A stretch of DNA of 50,488 bases from Silicimonas sp. (lineage in GTDB: Bacteria; Pseudomonadota; Alphaproteobacteria; Rhodobacterales; Rhodobacteraceae). The notes beneath the pieces were generated by a model that saw nothing but the letters and a program-made list of their open reading frames with translations, searched no databases and had not been told where the DNA came from. The DNA lies in contig JAJEAC010000205.1 in the NCBI GenBank assembly GCA_022824315.1, positions 1 through 50,488 on the forward strand, read 5' to 3'. Positions within the stretch are counted from its first letter, which is position 1. Each line of letters opens with the position of its first letter. The position numbers and the translations under genes are program-made. Shown here piece after piece: positions 43,649-50,488 of this stretch.

Positions 43649-44098
43649 ATGCTTGAAATGCCGGCTTTCATGTATCCTTGGTTGAAAGCCCTTCATGTCA
43701 TTTCGGTCATTTCCTGGATGGCGGGTCTCCTGTATCTTCCGCGCCTTTTTGTTCATCATGTTGAACAAGCATGCTGCACTGGCGAAAAGCACGTTCTCTT
43801 CGTCATGATGGAAAGGCGGCTCTTACGCGTCATCATGAACCCCGCCATGATTGCGACGTGGGTTTTCGGCCTCTTGTTGCTGCTAGTTCCAGGAATTGTC
43901 GACTGGTCCCAAATCTGGCCGTGGTCAAAGGCGGCCGCCGTTCTCGCAATGACTTGGTTCCATCATTGGCTGGCGCAAAGGCGCAAGGCGCTCGAAACGG
44001 GTGCGAATGCACTGACGGGCCGGGACTACCGGTTGATGAACGAGGTGCCAACGGTCCTGATGATCATCATCGTCTTTTCGGTTGTGCTCAAGTTTTGA
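43649..44098 (+). CDS. hemJ: Protoporphyrinogen IX oxidase HemJ
   Basis: 149 aa from ATG 43649 (AGGAG 7 bases upstream). Four membrane helices: about 9-28, 53-73, 85-103 and 128-147. 'WLKALHVISVISWMAGLLYLPRLFVHH' (quoted in part) contains the conserved histidine that ligates haem, and 'KAAAVLAMTWFHHWL' and 'RLMNEVPT' are the later family blocks. HemJ oxidises protoporphyrinogen IX to protoporphyrin IX in most alphaproteobacteria that lack HemG and HemY-type oxidases. It is the first gene right of the candidate origin and precedes rho. Confidence 0.93.
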   Translation: MLEMPAFMYPWLKALHVISVISWMAGLLYLPRLFVHHVEQACCTGEKHVLFVMMERRLLRVIMNPAMIATWVFGLLLLLVPGIVDWSQIWPWSKAAAVLAMTWFHHWLAQRRKALETGANALTGRDYRLMNEVPTVLMIIIVFSVVLKF

Positions 44099-44142
44099 CG
44101 ATTGTTGACTCAGCGGTTGGTCGTGACTAGTTACGCGTAGCA

Positions 44143-44159
44143 GGTGTCGTCCTGACACC
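44143..44159 (+). promoter_or_regulatory. Hairpin in rho leader
   Basis: GGTGTC-GTCCT-GACACC, a perfect 6-bp stem with a 5-base loop in the 124-base spacer before rho. Leaders of rho are often involved in autoregulation by Rho-dependent attenuation. A role for this hairpin is only suggested by position. Confidence 0.35.
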
Positions 44160-44222
44160 ATTGGCAATTCTGCACTCCTGCTTCCCTTCCGTCCGCGCCT
44201 TGGACGACCGAAAGGCTTTGTC

Positions 44223-45491
44223 ATGGCTGATCGCCTCAATCTCTCTGAACTCAAGCCCAAGTCTCCAAAAGAGCTCCTGGGTCTCGCTGAGGATCTTGAA
44301 ATCGAAAACGCGTCGACGATGCGCAAGGGCGAGATGATGTTCTCGATCCTGAAGGAACGTGCAGACGAGGATTGGACGATCGGAGGCGACGGTGTCCTGG
44401 AGGTTCTCCAAGACGGGTTCGGTTTCCTGCGGTCACCTGAAGCAAACTACCTGCCTGGACCGGACGACATCTACGTTTCGCCTGACATGATCCGGCAATT
44501 CGCATTGCGTACCGGCGACACGGTAGAGGGCGTCATTCGCGAACCAAACGACAACGAACGTTACTTTGCTATGACAAAGGTGGAGAAAATCAACTTCGAG
44601 GAACCGGAGAAGGCTCGACACAAGGTGAGTTTCGACAATCTGACGCCGCTGTACCCGGACGAGCGCCTCACGATGGAAATCGAAGATCCAACGATCAAGG
44701 ACAGGTCGGCGCGGGTCATCGACCTTGTTGCACCGATCGGAAAGGGCCAGAGATCCCTGATTGTGGCACCACCTCGAACAGGTAAGACGGTGATTCTCCA
44801 GAACATCGCGCATTCGATCGAAACCAATCATCCCGAATGCTACCTGATCGTCCTGCTGATCGATGAACGCCCCGAAGAAGTGACCGACATGCAAAGGTCC
44901 GTAAATGGTGAAGTGATTTCTTCAACCTTTGACGAGCCTGCCAGCCGACACGTCGCGGTCAGCGACATGGTCATCGAAAAAGCCAAGCGCCTGGTTGAAC
45001 ACAAGAGGGATGTCGTGATCCTGCTTGACTCAATCACCCGTCTGGGGCGTGCGTTCAACACCGTTGTGCCATCGTCCGGAAAGGTGCTGACAGGCGGCGT
45101 TGACGCCAACGCGCTGCAGCGTCCGAAACGGTTCTTCGGCGCGGCAAGAAACATCGAGGAAGGCGGGTCCCTGACGATCATTGCCACGGCGCTCATCGAG
45201 ACGGGCAGCCGGATGGACGAAGTGATCTTCGAGGAATTCAAGGGAACGGGCAACAGCGAGATCGTCTTGGACCGGAAAGTCGCCGACAAGCGCGTCTATC
45301 CCGCAATGGACATTCTCAAGTCCGGCACCAGGAAGGAAGACCTCTTGGTCGAAAGGAACGACTTGCAAAAGACTTTCGTGCTGAGGCGAATCCTGAACCC
45401 GATGGGCACGACAGACGCCATTGAGTTCCTGTTGTCGAAGCTCAAGCAGACGAAGAGCAATTCGGAATTCTTCGACTCGATGAATGCGTGA
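44223..45491 (+). CDS. rho: Transcription termination factor Rho
   Basis: 422 aa. The N-terminal Rho domain (about 1-45, '[20 protein letters not shown]') is followed by the cold-shock-like primary RNA-binding domain (about 50-125, '[23 protein letters not shown]' quoted in part). The ATPase core has Walker A at 182-189 ('[10 protein letters not shown]') and '[14 protein letters not shown]'. The Q loop is '[11 protein letters not shown]'. Rho is a hexameric helicase that ends transcription at unstructured C-rich RNA. It has no extra insertion domain. Confidence 0.98.
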   Translation: MADRLNLSELKPKSPKELLGLAEDLEIENASTMRKGEMMFSILKERADEDWTIGGDGVLEVLQDGFGFLRSPEANYLPGPDDIYVSPDMIRQFALRTGDTVEGVIREPNDNERYFAMTKVEKINFEEPEKARHKVSFDNLTPLYPDERLTMEIEDPTIKDRSARVIDLVAPIGKGQRSLIVAPPRTGKTVILQNIAHSIETNHPECYLIVLLIDERPEEVTDMQRSVNGEVISSTFDEPASRHVAVSDMVIEKAKRLVEHKRDVVILLDSITRLGRAFNTVVPSSGKVLTGGVDANALQRPKRFFGAARNIEEGGSLTIIATALIETGSRMDEVIFEEFKGTGNSEIVLDRKVADKRVYPAMDILKSGTRKEDLLVERNDLQKTFVLRRILNPMGTTDAIEFLLSKLKQTKSNSEFFDSMNA

Positions 45492-45509
45492 TTTTATGTT
45501 ATATTTCAG

Positions 45510-46799
45510 ATGGTTACTTATGGCCATACGATTTTCGCCCTCAGCAGCGCCCGGGGCAAGTCCGGCGTTGCCGTCGTGCGGCTTTCCGGTCCCGATGCCG
45601 GAACCGCCCTAGATCGGCTGGCTGGCGGTCGACCGCAGCCGCGCCGTGCCTCGTTCCGGGTACTTTCCGACGGCGACGCCATGTTGGACGAGGCAGTCGT
45701 CCTCTGGTTTCCGAAACCGCACAGCTTTACGGGAGAGGATGTTGCCGAACTTCATGTGCACGGTTCCTTGGCGACCGTAGAAGCAGTCTTGCAGGCTCTC
45801 GGCAAGCAACCCGGGCACAGGATCGCGGAGCCTGGGGAATTCACGCGGCGAGCGCTGGAGAACGAGCGCCTCGATCTTTCCCAGGTCGAAGGCCTTTCCG
45901 ACCTCATCGAGGCAGAAACCGAGGCACAGCGCCGACAAGCGCTGCGGGTCCTTTCGGGCGCCTTGGGAGTACGGGCGAACAGTTGGCGGTCAAGTCTTCT
46001 CAAGGCGGCGGCGCTGCTTGAAGCGACGATCGACTTTGCAGAGGAGGACGTACCCGCAGACGTGAGGCCGGACGTCCGGGAACTGGTTGCGGACGTCATG
46101 TCGGACATTCAGAAGGAAAGTGCAGGCATCGGAATCGCGGAGCGCATTCGTGACGGATTCGAAGTCGCTATCGTCGGGCCTCCTAACGTGGGGAAATCGA
46201 CATTGTTGAATGCGCTGGCAGGTCGGGACGCCGCGATCACGTCGCATATCGCTGGCACGACGCGTGATGTCATCGAGGTTCGAATGGACCTGCGTGGCTT
46301 GCCTGTCACGGTACTGGACACGGCCGGACTCCGAGAGAGCCGGGACGAAATCGAGGCGCTTGGCGTCGCGAAGGCCCGTGATCGTGCGGAACAGGCGGAC
46401 CTTCGGGTGATCCTGACGGAGCGCCGCGCGGCAGCGCCGACAATGACGCCCCAGGGCGATGACATCGTGACCGTTCCGAAGGCGGACATTTGCGAGGGGG
46501 ATTTTTCGGCAGAGACAGGCGCAGGACTGGATTGGCTGGTGGACGAGATCGGAAATCGGCTGGAATCGCGGGCGAACACGGCAGGGCTTGCCATCCGGGA
46601 GCGGCATCGAACTGCAATGAAGAGAGCCATTGAATCGCTGCAGCGTGCTGCAATTCAACTGGAAAGCGAGCCAGATCTGGTAGAAATATCGGCCGAAGAG
46701 GTTCGTTCGGCCATCCGGGCACTCGATTCCCTTGTCGGGCGCGTGGATGTCGAGCATATACTTGATGACATCTTTGCAAGTTTTTGCATTGGCAAGTAA
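45510..46799 (+). CDS. mnmE: tRNA-modification GTPase MnmE (TrmE)
   Basis: 429 aa. The N-terminal tetrahydrofolate-binding domain ('IFALSSARGKSGVAVVRLSG') is followed by helices with an inserted GTPase domain: G1 at 223-230 ('VGPPNVGKST'), DTAG at 270-273. The G4 motif reads 'VPKADI' with Pro where many MnmE have Asn. The C-terminal 'FCIGK' holds the catalytic C426. With MnmG it installs the carboxymethylaminomethyl group on U34 of certain tRNAs. The 18-base gap after rho has no good ribosome site. Confidence 0.96.
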   Translation: MVTYGHTIFALSSARGKSGVAVVRLSGPDAGTALDRLAGGRPQPRRASFRVLSDGDAMLDEAVVLWFPKPHSFTGEDVAELHVHGSLATVEAVLQALGKQPGHRIAEPGEFTRRALENERLDLSQVEGLSDLIEAETEAQRRQALRVLSGALGVRANSWRSSLLKAAALLEATIDFAEEDVPADVRPDVRELVADVMSDIQKESAGIGIAERIRDGFEVAIVGPPNVGKSTLLNALAGRDAAITSHIAGTTRDVIEVRMDLRGLPVTVLDTAGLRESRDEIEALGVAKARDRAEQADLRVILTERRAAAPTMTPQGDDIVTVPKADICEGDFSAETGAGLDWLVDEIGNRLESRANTAGLAIRERHRTAMKRAIESLQRAAIQLESEPDLVEISAEEVRSAIRALDSLVGRVDVEHILDDIFASFCIGK

Positions 46800-46805
46800 C
46801 AAGCG

Positions 46806-48680
46806 GTGTTTCACGTGAAACAGTCTCGACCAGTCGTGGTTGTCGTCGGCGGCGGTCATGCCGGCGCGGATGCGGCCCATGCAGCGGCGCGAAGGGGAGC
46901 GCACGTGGTTCTCGTCACGCTTTCGCGTGACGGAATCGGCGTCATGTCGTGCAACCCGGCAATCGGCGGCTTGGGCAAGGGACACCTTGTGCGGGAAGTC
47001 GATGCGCTCGACGGAGTCATGGGCCGCGTGGCGGATCGGGCAGGTATCCAGTTCCGGCTTCTGAATCGGCGCAAGGGCCCAGCGGTCCAAGGCCCGCGCG
47101 CCCAGGCGGACAGGGCGCTCTATCGTGCTGGAATGCTTGCAGAAATCGCAAATCAACCAAGGATTGACATTGTCGAAGGCGAAGTGACGGACTTCATCAT
47201 GGACGGGTTCCGGGTTGCCGGGGTGATGCTCTCGGACGGAACCAAGATCGGGGCCGCAGCGACCGTGCTGACCACGGGAACATTCTTGCGTGGGGTGATT
47301 CACATCGGCACCGCGTCGCGGCCTGGCGGACGGATTGGCGACGCACCTTCGGTGGCTCTGGCGGAACGGATCGATGACTTCGGCCTGCCCCTTGGGCGGC
47401 TGAAGACGGGAACGCCGCCGCGGCTGCGCTCGTCGTCCATAGACTGGGACGGGCTGGAAATGCAGCCCAGCGACGAGAATCCGGTGTTCTTTTCGTTTCT
47501 GACGCAGTGTGCGGAGGCGCGGCAGATCGCGTGCGGGCTCACGCGTACCAACGAGAGGACGCACGACATCATCCGGGAGAACATTGACCGATCGGCGATG
47601 TATGGCGGAACAATCGAGGGTGTCGGGCCAAGGTACTGCCCGTCCATCGAAGACAAGGTGGTGCGCTTCGCCGAGAAGTCCGCGCACCAGGTCTTCCTGG
47701 AGCCGGAGGGACTGGACACGGACTTGGTTTATCCGAACGGGCTTTCAACATCGTTGCCGGAAGACGTGCAGCATGAGTACGTGCATTCAATTGAGGGTCT
47801 CGAGCGAGCGGAAATCGCGCAACCGGGCTACGCAATCGAATACGACTATGTCGATCCGCGAGCGCTTGTGTCGACATTGCGGCTGCGGGACGTCGAGGGT
47901 CTTTACCTTGCCGGCCAGATCAACGGGACAACAGGATACGAGGAAGCGGCGGCGCAGGGCCTGGTTGCAGGTCTCAATGCGGCCGCTGACGCGCTGGGCC
48001 TCGAGACGGCCAGGTTTTCGCGCGAATCCTCGTATATTGGAGTCATGATGGATGATCTCGTGACGCGAGGCGTGACCGAACCCTACAGGATGTTCACGTC
48101 CCGCGCCGAATTCAGGCTTTCCTTGAGGGCAGACAATGCAGACCAGCGCCTGACGCCGCTCGGAACCGCGCTCGGATGCGTGGGCAAGGCACGGCAAGCA
48201 GAGTTCGCCAAGAAGATGGAGGCGCTGGACGCCGGCAAGTCGCGTCTTGAGCAGGTGCACGTTTCCGCTTCCGAGGCAGCGGATGCCGGAATCCGGATTT
48301 CACGAGACGGTGCCGCGCGAACTGGGCCGGAACTCCTGGCCTTTGCGGATGTCGACTTTGAAGACCTCCTGGCCCTTCGTCCGGAACTTTCGGACATTCG
48401 TGTGGATATCCAGGAACAGCTCAAGCGTGACGCCCTTTATGCGCAATACGTGGCGAGGCAGGCAAGGGATGTCGACAACCTGCGGCGCGATGAGGCACAT
48501 GCGATCCCGCCGGACTTCGATTACGGGATCCTGAGCGGGCTCTCCAGCGAATTGCGGCAGAAGCTTACGGCAGTGCGTCCCGAGACGCTCGGGCAGGCAG
48601 GACGAGTCGAAGGCATGACGCCTGCCGCGCTGACGTTGATCCTGGCAAGGCTTCGAATGGGCGAACGTCGCGCATCATGA
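46806..48680 (+). CDS. mnmG: tRNA uridine-5-carboxymethylaminomethyl modification enzyme MnmG (GidA)
   Basis: 624 aa, beginning at GTG 46806 six bases after the mnmE stop. The FAD-binding glycine motif is '[20 protein letters not shown]', then '[21 protein letters not shown]' (quoted in part), and '[15 protein letters not shown]' is the GidA signature. It is the FAD-dependent partner of MnmE. The first codons (M-F-H-V-K-Q) are dictated by an embedded parS site (46807-46822), so protein start and centromere share DNA. It overlaps rsmG by 4 bases. Confidence 0.97.
   Translation: MFHVKQSRPVVVVVGGGHAGADAAHAAARRGAHVVLVTLSRDGIGVMSCNPAIGGLGKGHLVREVDALDGVMGRVADRAGIQFRLLNRRKGPAVQGPRAQADRALYRAGMLAEIANQPRIDIVEGEVTDFIMDGFRVAGVMLSDGTKIGAAATVLTTGTFLRGVIHIGTASRPGGRIGDAPSVALAERIDDFGLPLGRLKTGTPPRLRSSSIDWDGLEMQPSDENPVFFSFLTQCAEARQIACGLTRTNERTHDIIRENIDRSAMYGGTIEGVGPRYCPSIEDKVVRFAEKSAHQVFLEPEGLDTDLVYPNGLSTSLPEDVQHEYVHSIEGLERAEIAQPGYAIEYDYVDPRALVSTLRLRDVEGLYLAGQINGTTGYEEAAAQGLVAGLNAAADALGLETARFSRESSYIGVMMDDLVTRGVTEPYRMFTSRAEFRLSLRADNADQRLTPLGTALGCVGKARQAEFAKKMEALDAGKSRLEQVHVSASEAADAGIRISRDGAARTGPELLAFADVDFEDLLALRPELSDIRVDIQEQLKRDALYAQYVARQARDVDNLRRDEAHAIPPDFDYGILSGLSSELRQKLTAVRPETLGQAGRVEGMTPAALTLILARLRMGERRAS
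46807..46822. other. parS centromere site 1
   Basis: TGTTTCACGTGAAACA, a perfect 16-base palindrome identical to the widely conserved bacterial parS sequence bound by ParB. It lies inside the start of mnmG, about 3.3 kb from parB. Confidence 0.93.
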
Positions 48681-49285
48681 CCGGAAAGGCCGAATTCTGT
48701 GCCCGGACGAGTGTTTCACGTGAAACATTGGCGATGCTCGAGATTCACGCCGAGCTCCTGGAGAACTGGAACAGGAGCATCAACCTCGTGTCGGCAGGAA
48801 CGATGGAGACGTTGTGGACGCGGCACTTCCTGGATTCGGCGCAACTGCTCCGGCTGGCACCACCGGCACGTCGCTGGGTCGACCTTGGGAGCGGCGGAGG
48901 CTTTCCCGGAGCCGTCGTTGCCATCATTGCACGGGACAAGACCGAGACCGTCCTGATCGAATCCGATCAGAGAAAAGCCGCTTTCCTAAGGGCGCTCTCG
49001 CGGCAAACCACCGGCTTCAAGGTCTTGTCGGAGCGGCTTGAAAACGCGGACCCGCAGTTCGGCGACGTGGTGTCCGCGCGTGCCCTTGCACCTCTCGGGA
49101 CGCTGCTTGGCCATGTCTATCGGCACCTGAAGCCCGATGGCCGGGCAATCCTGCCGAAAGGGAAGAAAGTGCAGGCCGAGATCGGACAGGCGCTTGAACA
49201 CTGGCGTTTTGATTGCGAAACTTGTCCGAGCGAGACGGATGAAGAGGCCGTGATCCTGAGCATCGGAGGAATAAGGCGTGCCTGA
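48677..49285 (+). CDS. rsmG: 16S rRNA (guanine527-N7)-methyltransferase RsmG (GidB)
   Basis: 202 aa, start ATG 48677 within the mnmG stop (4-base overlap). '[22 protein letters not shown]' (quoted in part) and the SAM-binding '[14 protein letters not shown]' identify RsmG. It methylates N7 of G527 in 16S rRNA; loss gives low-level streptomycin resistance in other bacteria. Residues S-V-S-R-E-T-L near position 12-18 are encoded by a parS site. It overlaps parA by 8 bases. Confidence 0.97.
   Translation: MTGKAEFCARTSVSRETLAMLEIHAELLENWNRSINLVSAGTMETLWTRHFLDSAQLLRLAPPARRWVDLGSGGGFPGAVVAIIARDKTETVLIESDQRKAAFLRALSRQTTGFKVLSERLENADPQFGDVVSARALAPLGTLLGHVYRHLKPDGRAILPKGKKVQAEIGQALEHWRFDCETCPSETDEEAVILSIGGIRRA
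48712..48727. other. parS centromere site 2
   Basis: A second perfect TGTTTCACGTGAAACA, 1.9 kb from the first and inside the 5' end of rsmG. The pair beside parAB should nucleate the ParB partition complex near the origin. Confidence 0.93.
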
Positions 49286-50081
49286 GCGGAGCCCGCGGCC
49301 GCGAATCATCGCGATCGCCAACCAGAAAGGCGGTGTCGGGAAGACGACAACGGCGATCAACCTCGGAGCCGCGCTCGCGGAAACGGGATACAAGACCCTC
49401 TTGGTTGACCTCGACCCCCAAAGCAATGCCTCCACCGGCCTGGGCATAGGGCACGAACTCCGGAAATACACGACATACGATCTGGTCTTGGAGGGAATGG
49501 AGCTGCAACGCGTGGTGCAGAATAGCGGTGTCGAGGGGCTCTACGTGGCGCCAGGCACGACCGACCTGAGCTCCGCAGACGTAGAAATGGTCTCGATGGA
49601 GCGGCGCAGCTTCCTGTTGCGCAGCGCGCTGAGGCATCCGGACACAGACGCGCTGGGCTTGAATTTCATGCTGATCGACTGCCCCCCGGCGCTGAACCTC
49701 CTGACCGTAAACGCGATGGTGGCTGCTGATTCCGTCCTGGTTCCGCTGCAGACCGAATTCCTGGCGCTGGAGGGGCTGTCGCAGTTGATGCTGACTCTTC
49801 GCCAGGTGCGTGACACAGCCAACCCGGACCTGCGCATCGAAGGCATCGTCCTGACCATGTATGACGGCCGGAACAAGTTGAGCCAGCAAGTGGCAGGCAA
49901 TGCCCGAGAGACCTTGGGCGGCCTTGTCTACGATACAGTAGTGCCGCGCAACGTCCGCATCTCAGAGGCTCCCGGCTACGCAATGCCTGTGATCGGCTAC
50001 GAACCGGACTCGAAGGGCGCGTTGGCCTATCGTGCTCTGGCAGAGGAGATGCTAGTGAAGCAGACGAAAATCACGGCGTGA
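49278..50081 (+). CDS. parA: Chromosome partitioning ATPase ParA
   Basis: 267 aa. The deviant Walker A motif is at 16-24 ('NQKGGVGKTT') with signature K17, then 'LLVDLDPQSNAS' and 'LIDCPPALNLLTVNA'. ParA forms ATP-dependent dimers on the nucleoid and is released by ParB bound at parS, pulling origins apart. It overlaps rsmG by 8 bases and is followed 11 bases later by parB. Two parS sites are just upstream. Confidence 0.97.
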   Translation: MPERSPRPRIIAIANQKGGVGKTTTAINLGAALAETGYKTLLVDLDPQSNASTGLGIGHELRKYTTYDLVLEGMELQRVVQNSGVEGLYVAPGTTDLSSADVEMVSMERRSFLLRSALRHPDTDALGLNFMLIDCPPALNLLTVNAMVAADSVLVPLQTEFLALEGLSQLMLTLRQVRDTANPDLRIEGIVLTMYDGRNKLSQQVAGNARETLGGLVYDTVVPRNVRISEAPGYAMPVIGYEPDSKGALAYRALAEEMLVKQTKITA

Positions 50082-50092
50082 GGGGCGAAACC

Positions 50093-50488
50093 ATGGCAAA
50101 GGGAAATGCTGAACGGCGGCACGGTCTGGCGCCAAGGCGCGGGATATCGGCTCTCATGGCCGACCTGGAAGCGAAGCCGGCATCCGGACCGGGAGCGCCG
50201 CGCGCGGGCGAGGCGACGGTCGGCATCGACCGGATCTCCCCGAACCCGGGACAGCCGAGGCGGGCATTTGCGGACTCGGCCCTCGACGAGCTCGCCGCGT
50301 CGATCCGGGAGAAGGGGATCATCCAGCCATTGATCCTCCGGACGGATCCCCGCGACCCGGACCGCTACGAGATCGTCGCCGGCGAGCGCCGGTGGCGGGC
50401 GGCGCAGCGCGCGCAGCTGCACGAGGTCCCCGCGATCGTCCGCGACCTCGACGACGCCGAGGTGCTGGAGATCGCCATCGTCGAGAAC
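50093..50488 (+). CDS. parB: Chromosome partitioning protein ParB (5' part)
   Basis: 132 codons from ATG 50093 (AGGGG 8 bases upstream), running off the window in frame. The start 'RHGLAPRRGISALMAD' is the ParA-stimulating N-terminus; 'PNPGQPRRAF' leads to box I ('GIIQPLILR') and box II 'AGERRWRAA' (96-104), the CTP-binding GERR motif. The helix-turn-helix that reads parS is beyond the edge. From about 50350 every codon ends in G or C (47 of 47 up to the end), unlike the first part of the gene and unlike parA. Confidence 0.96.
   Translation, partial: MAKGNAERRHGLAPRRGISALMADLEAKPASGPGAPRAGEATVGIDRISPNPGQPRRAFADSALDELAASIREKGIIQPLILRTDPRDPDRYEIVAGERRWRAAQRAQLHEVPAIVRDLDDAEVLEIAIVEN

Noticed and set aside
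1..50488. CRISPR arrays, insertion sequences, integrases, prophage genes
   Set aside because: No regularly spaced direct repeats, transposase or integrase motifs, or phage structural genes were seen in any frame that could be judged.

Overview
The window looks like the origin-proximal part of an alphaproteobacterial chromosome, most likely Rhodobacterales (Rhodobacteraceae/Paracoccaceae). The evidence is gene content and order: hemD-mic60-hemY divergent from tsaD-gpsA; the redox two-component set regA-senC divergent from regB; tsaE-amgK-murU-addB-addA-trxA; hslV/hslU; smr/tim44 divergent from fxsA-secB; dnaQ-coaE-aroE-maf; and hemJ-rho-mnmE-mnmG-rsmG-parA-parB. The DNA is GC-rich, genes are tightly packed with 1-8 base overlaps, and there is no 16S/23S rRNA. 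No species can be named from the sequence alone.

Layout. 1-8291 is mostly housekeeping: the end of an OmpA-like protein, tRNA-Thr(CGU), an inner-membrane/haem block (hemY-like, Mic60/mitofilin, hemD), then tsaD, gpsA, an EVE-domain gene, a DUF1761 membrane protein and a glycerate 2-kinase. 8433-15741 is an accessory catabolic module: a TRAP transporter (dctP-dctQ-dctM), two short-chain dehydrogenases and a mandelate-racemase-type dehydratase, transcribed away from a gene that fuses an IclR regulator to an intact-looking SMP-30 lactonase. The enzymes fit a non-phosphorylative sugar to lactone to aldonate to 2-keto-3-deoxy-acid route in which the lactonase step is carried by the regulator. The 102-base spacer holds overlapping divergent promoters and a perfect 17-base palindrome. 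16273-21132 is a second accessory stretch: an MMPL/RND exporter, a divergent outer-membrane barrel protein and the broken C-terminal half of a RES-domain toxin.

21287-43242 returns to conserved genes: ahcY, an HD phosphohydrolase, the RegBA/SenC redox system, threonylcarbamoyl-adenosine synthesis (TsaE), cell-wall sugar salvage (AmgK/MurU), AddAB double-strand-break repair, thioredoxin, the HslVU protease (its two genes separated by an opposite-strand DM13 gene), Smr, Tim44-like, FxsA, SecB, DnaQ, CoaE, AroE and Maf. The 400-base gap 43242-43648 between maf and hemJ carries a perfect DnaA box, two one-mismatch boxes and an AT-rich tract, and is the best oriC candidate. Downstream are hemJ, rho, mnmE, mnmG, rsmG, parA and the start of parB. 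Two perfect 16-base parS centromere sites lie inside the 5' ends of mnmG and rsmG, so origin, centromere and ParAB segregation genes sit together.

The first ~125 and last ~140 bases have almost exclusively G/C third codon positions, unlike the interior. This may mark chimeric contig ends.

Most notable items: the IclR/SMP-30 fusion with its shared divergent promoter and operator, the oriC/parS region, the RES toxin remnant, and the terminal composition shifts. Domain calls are by eye; no database search was run.
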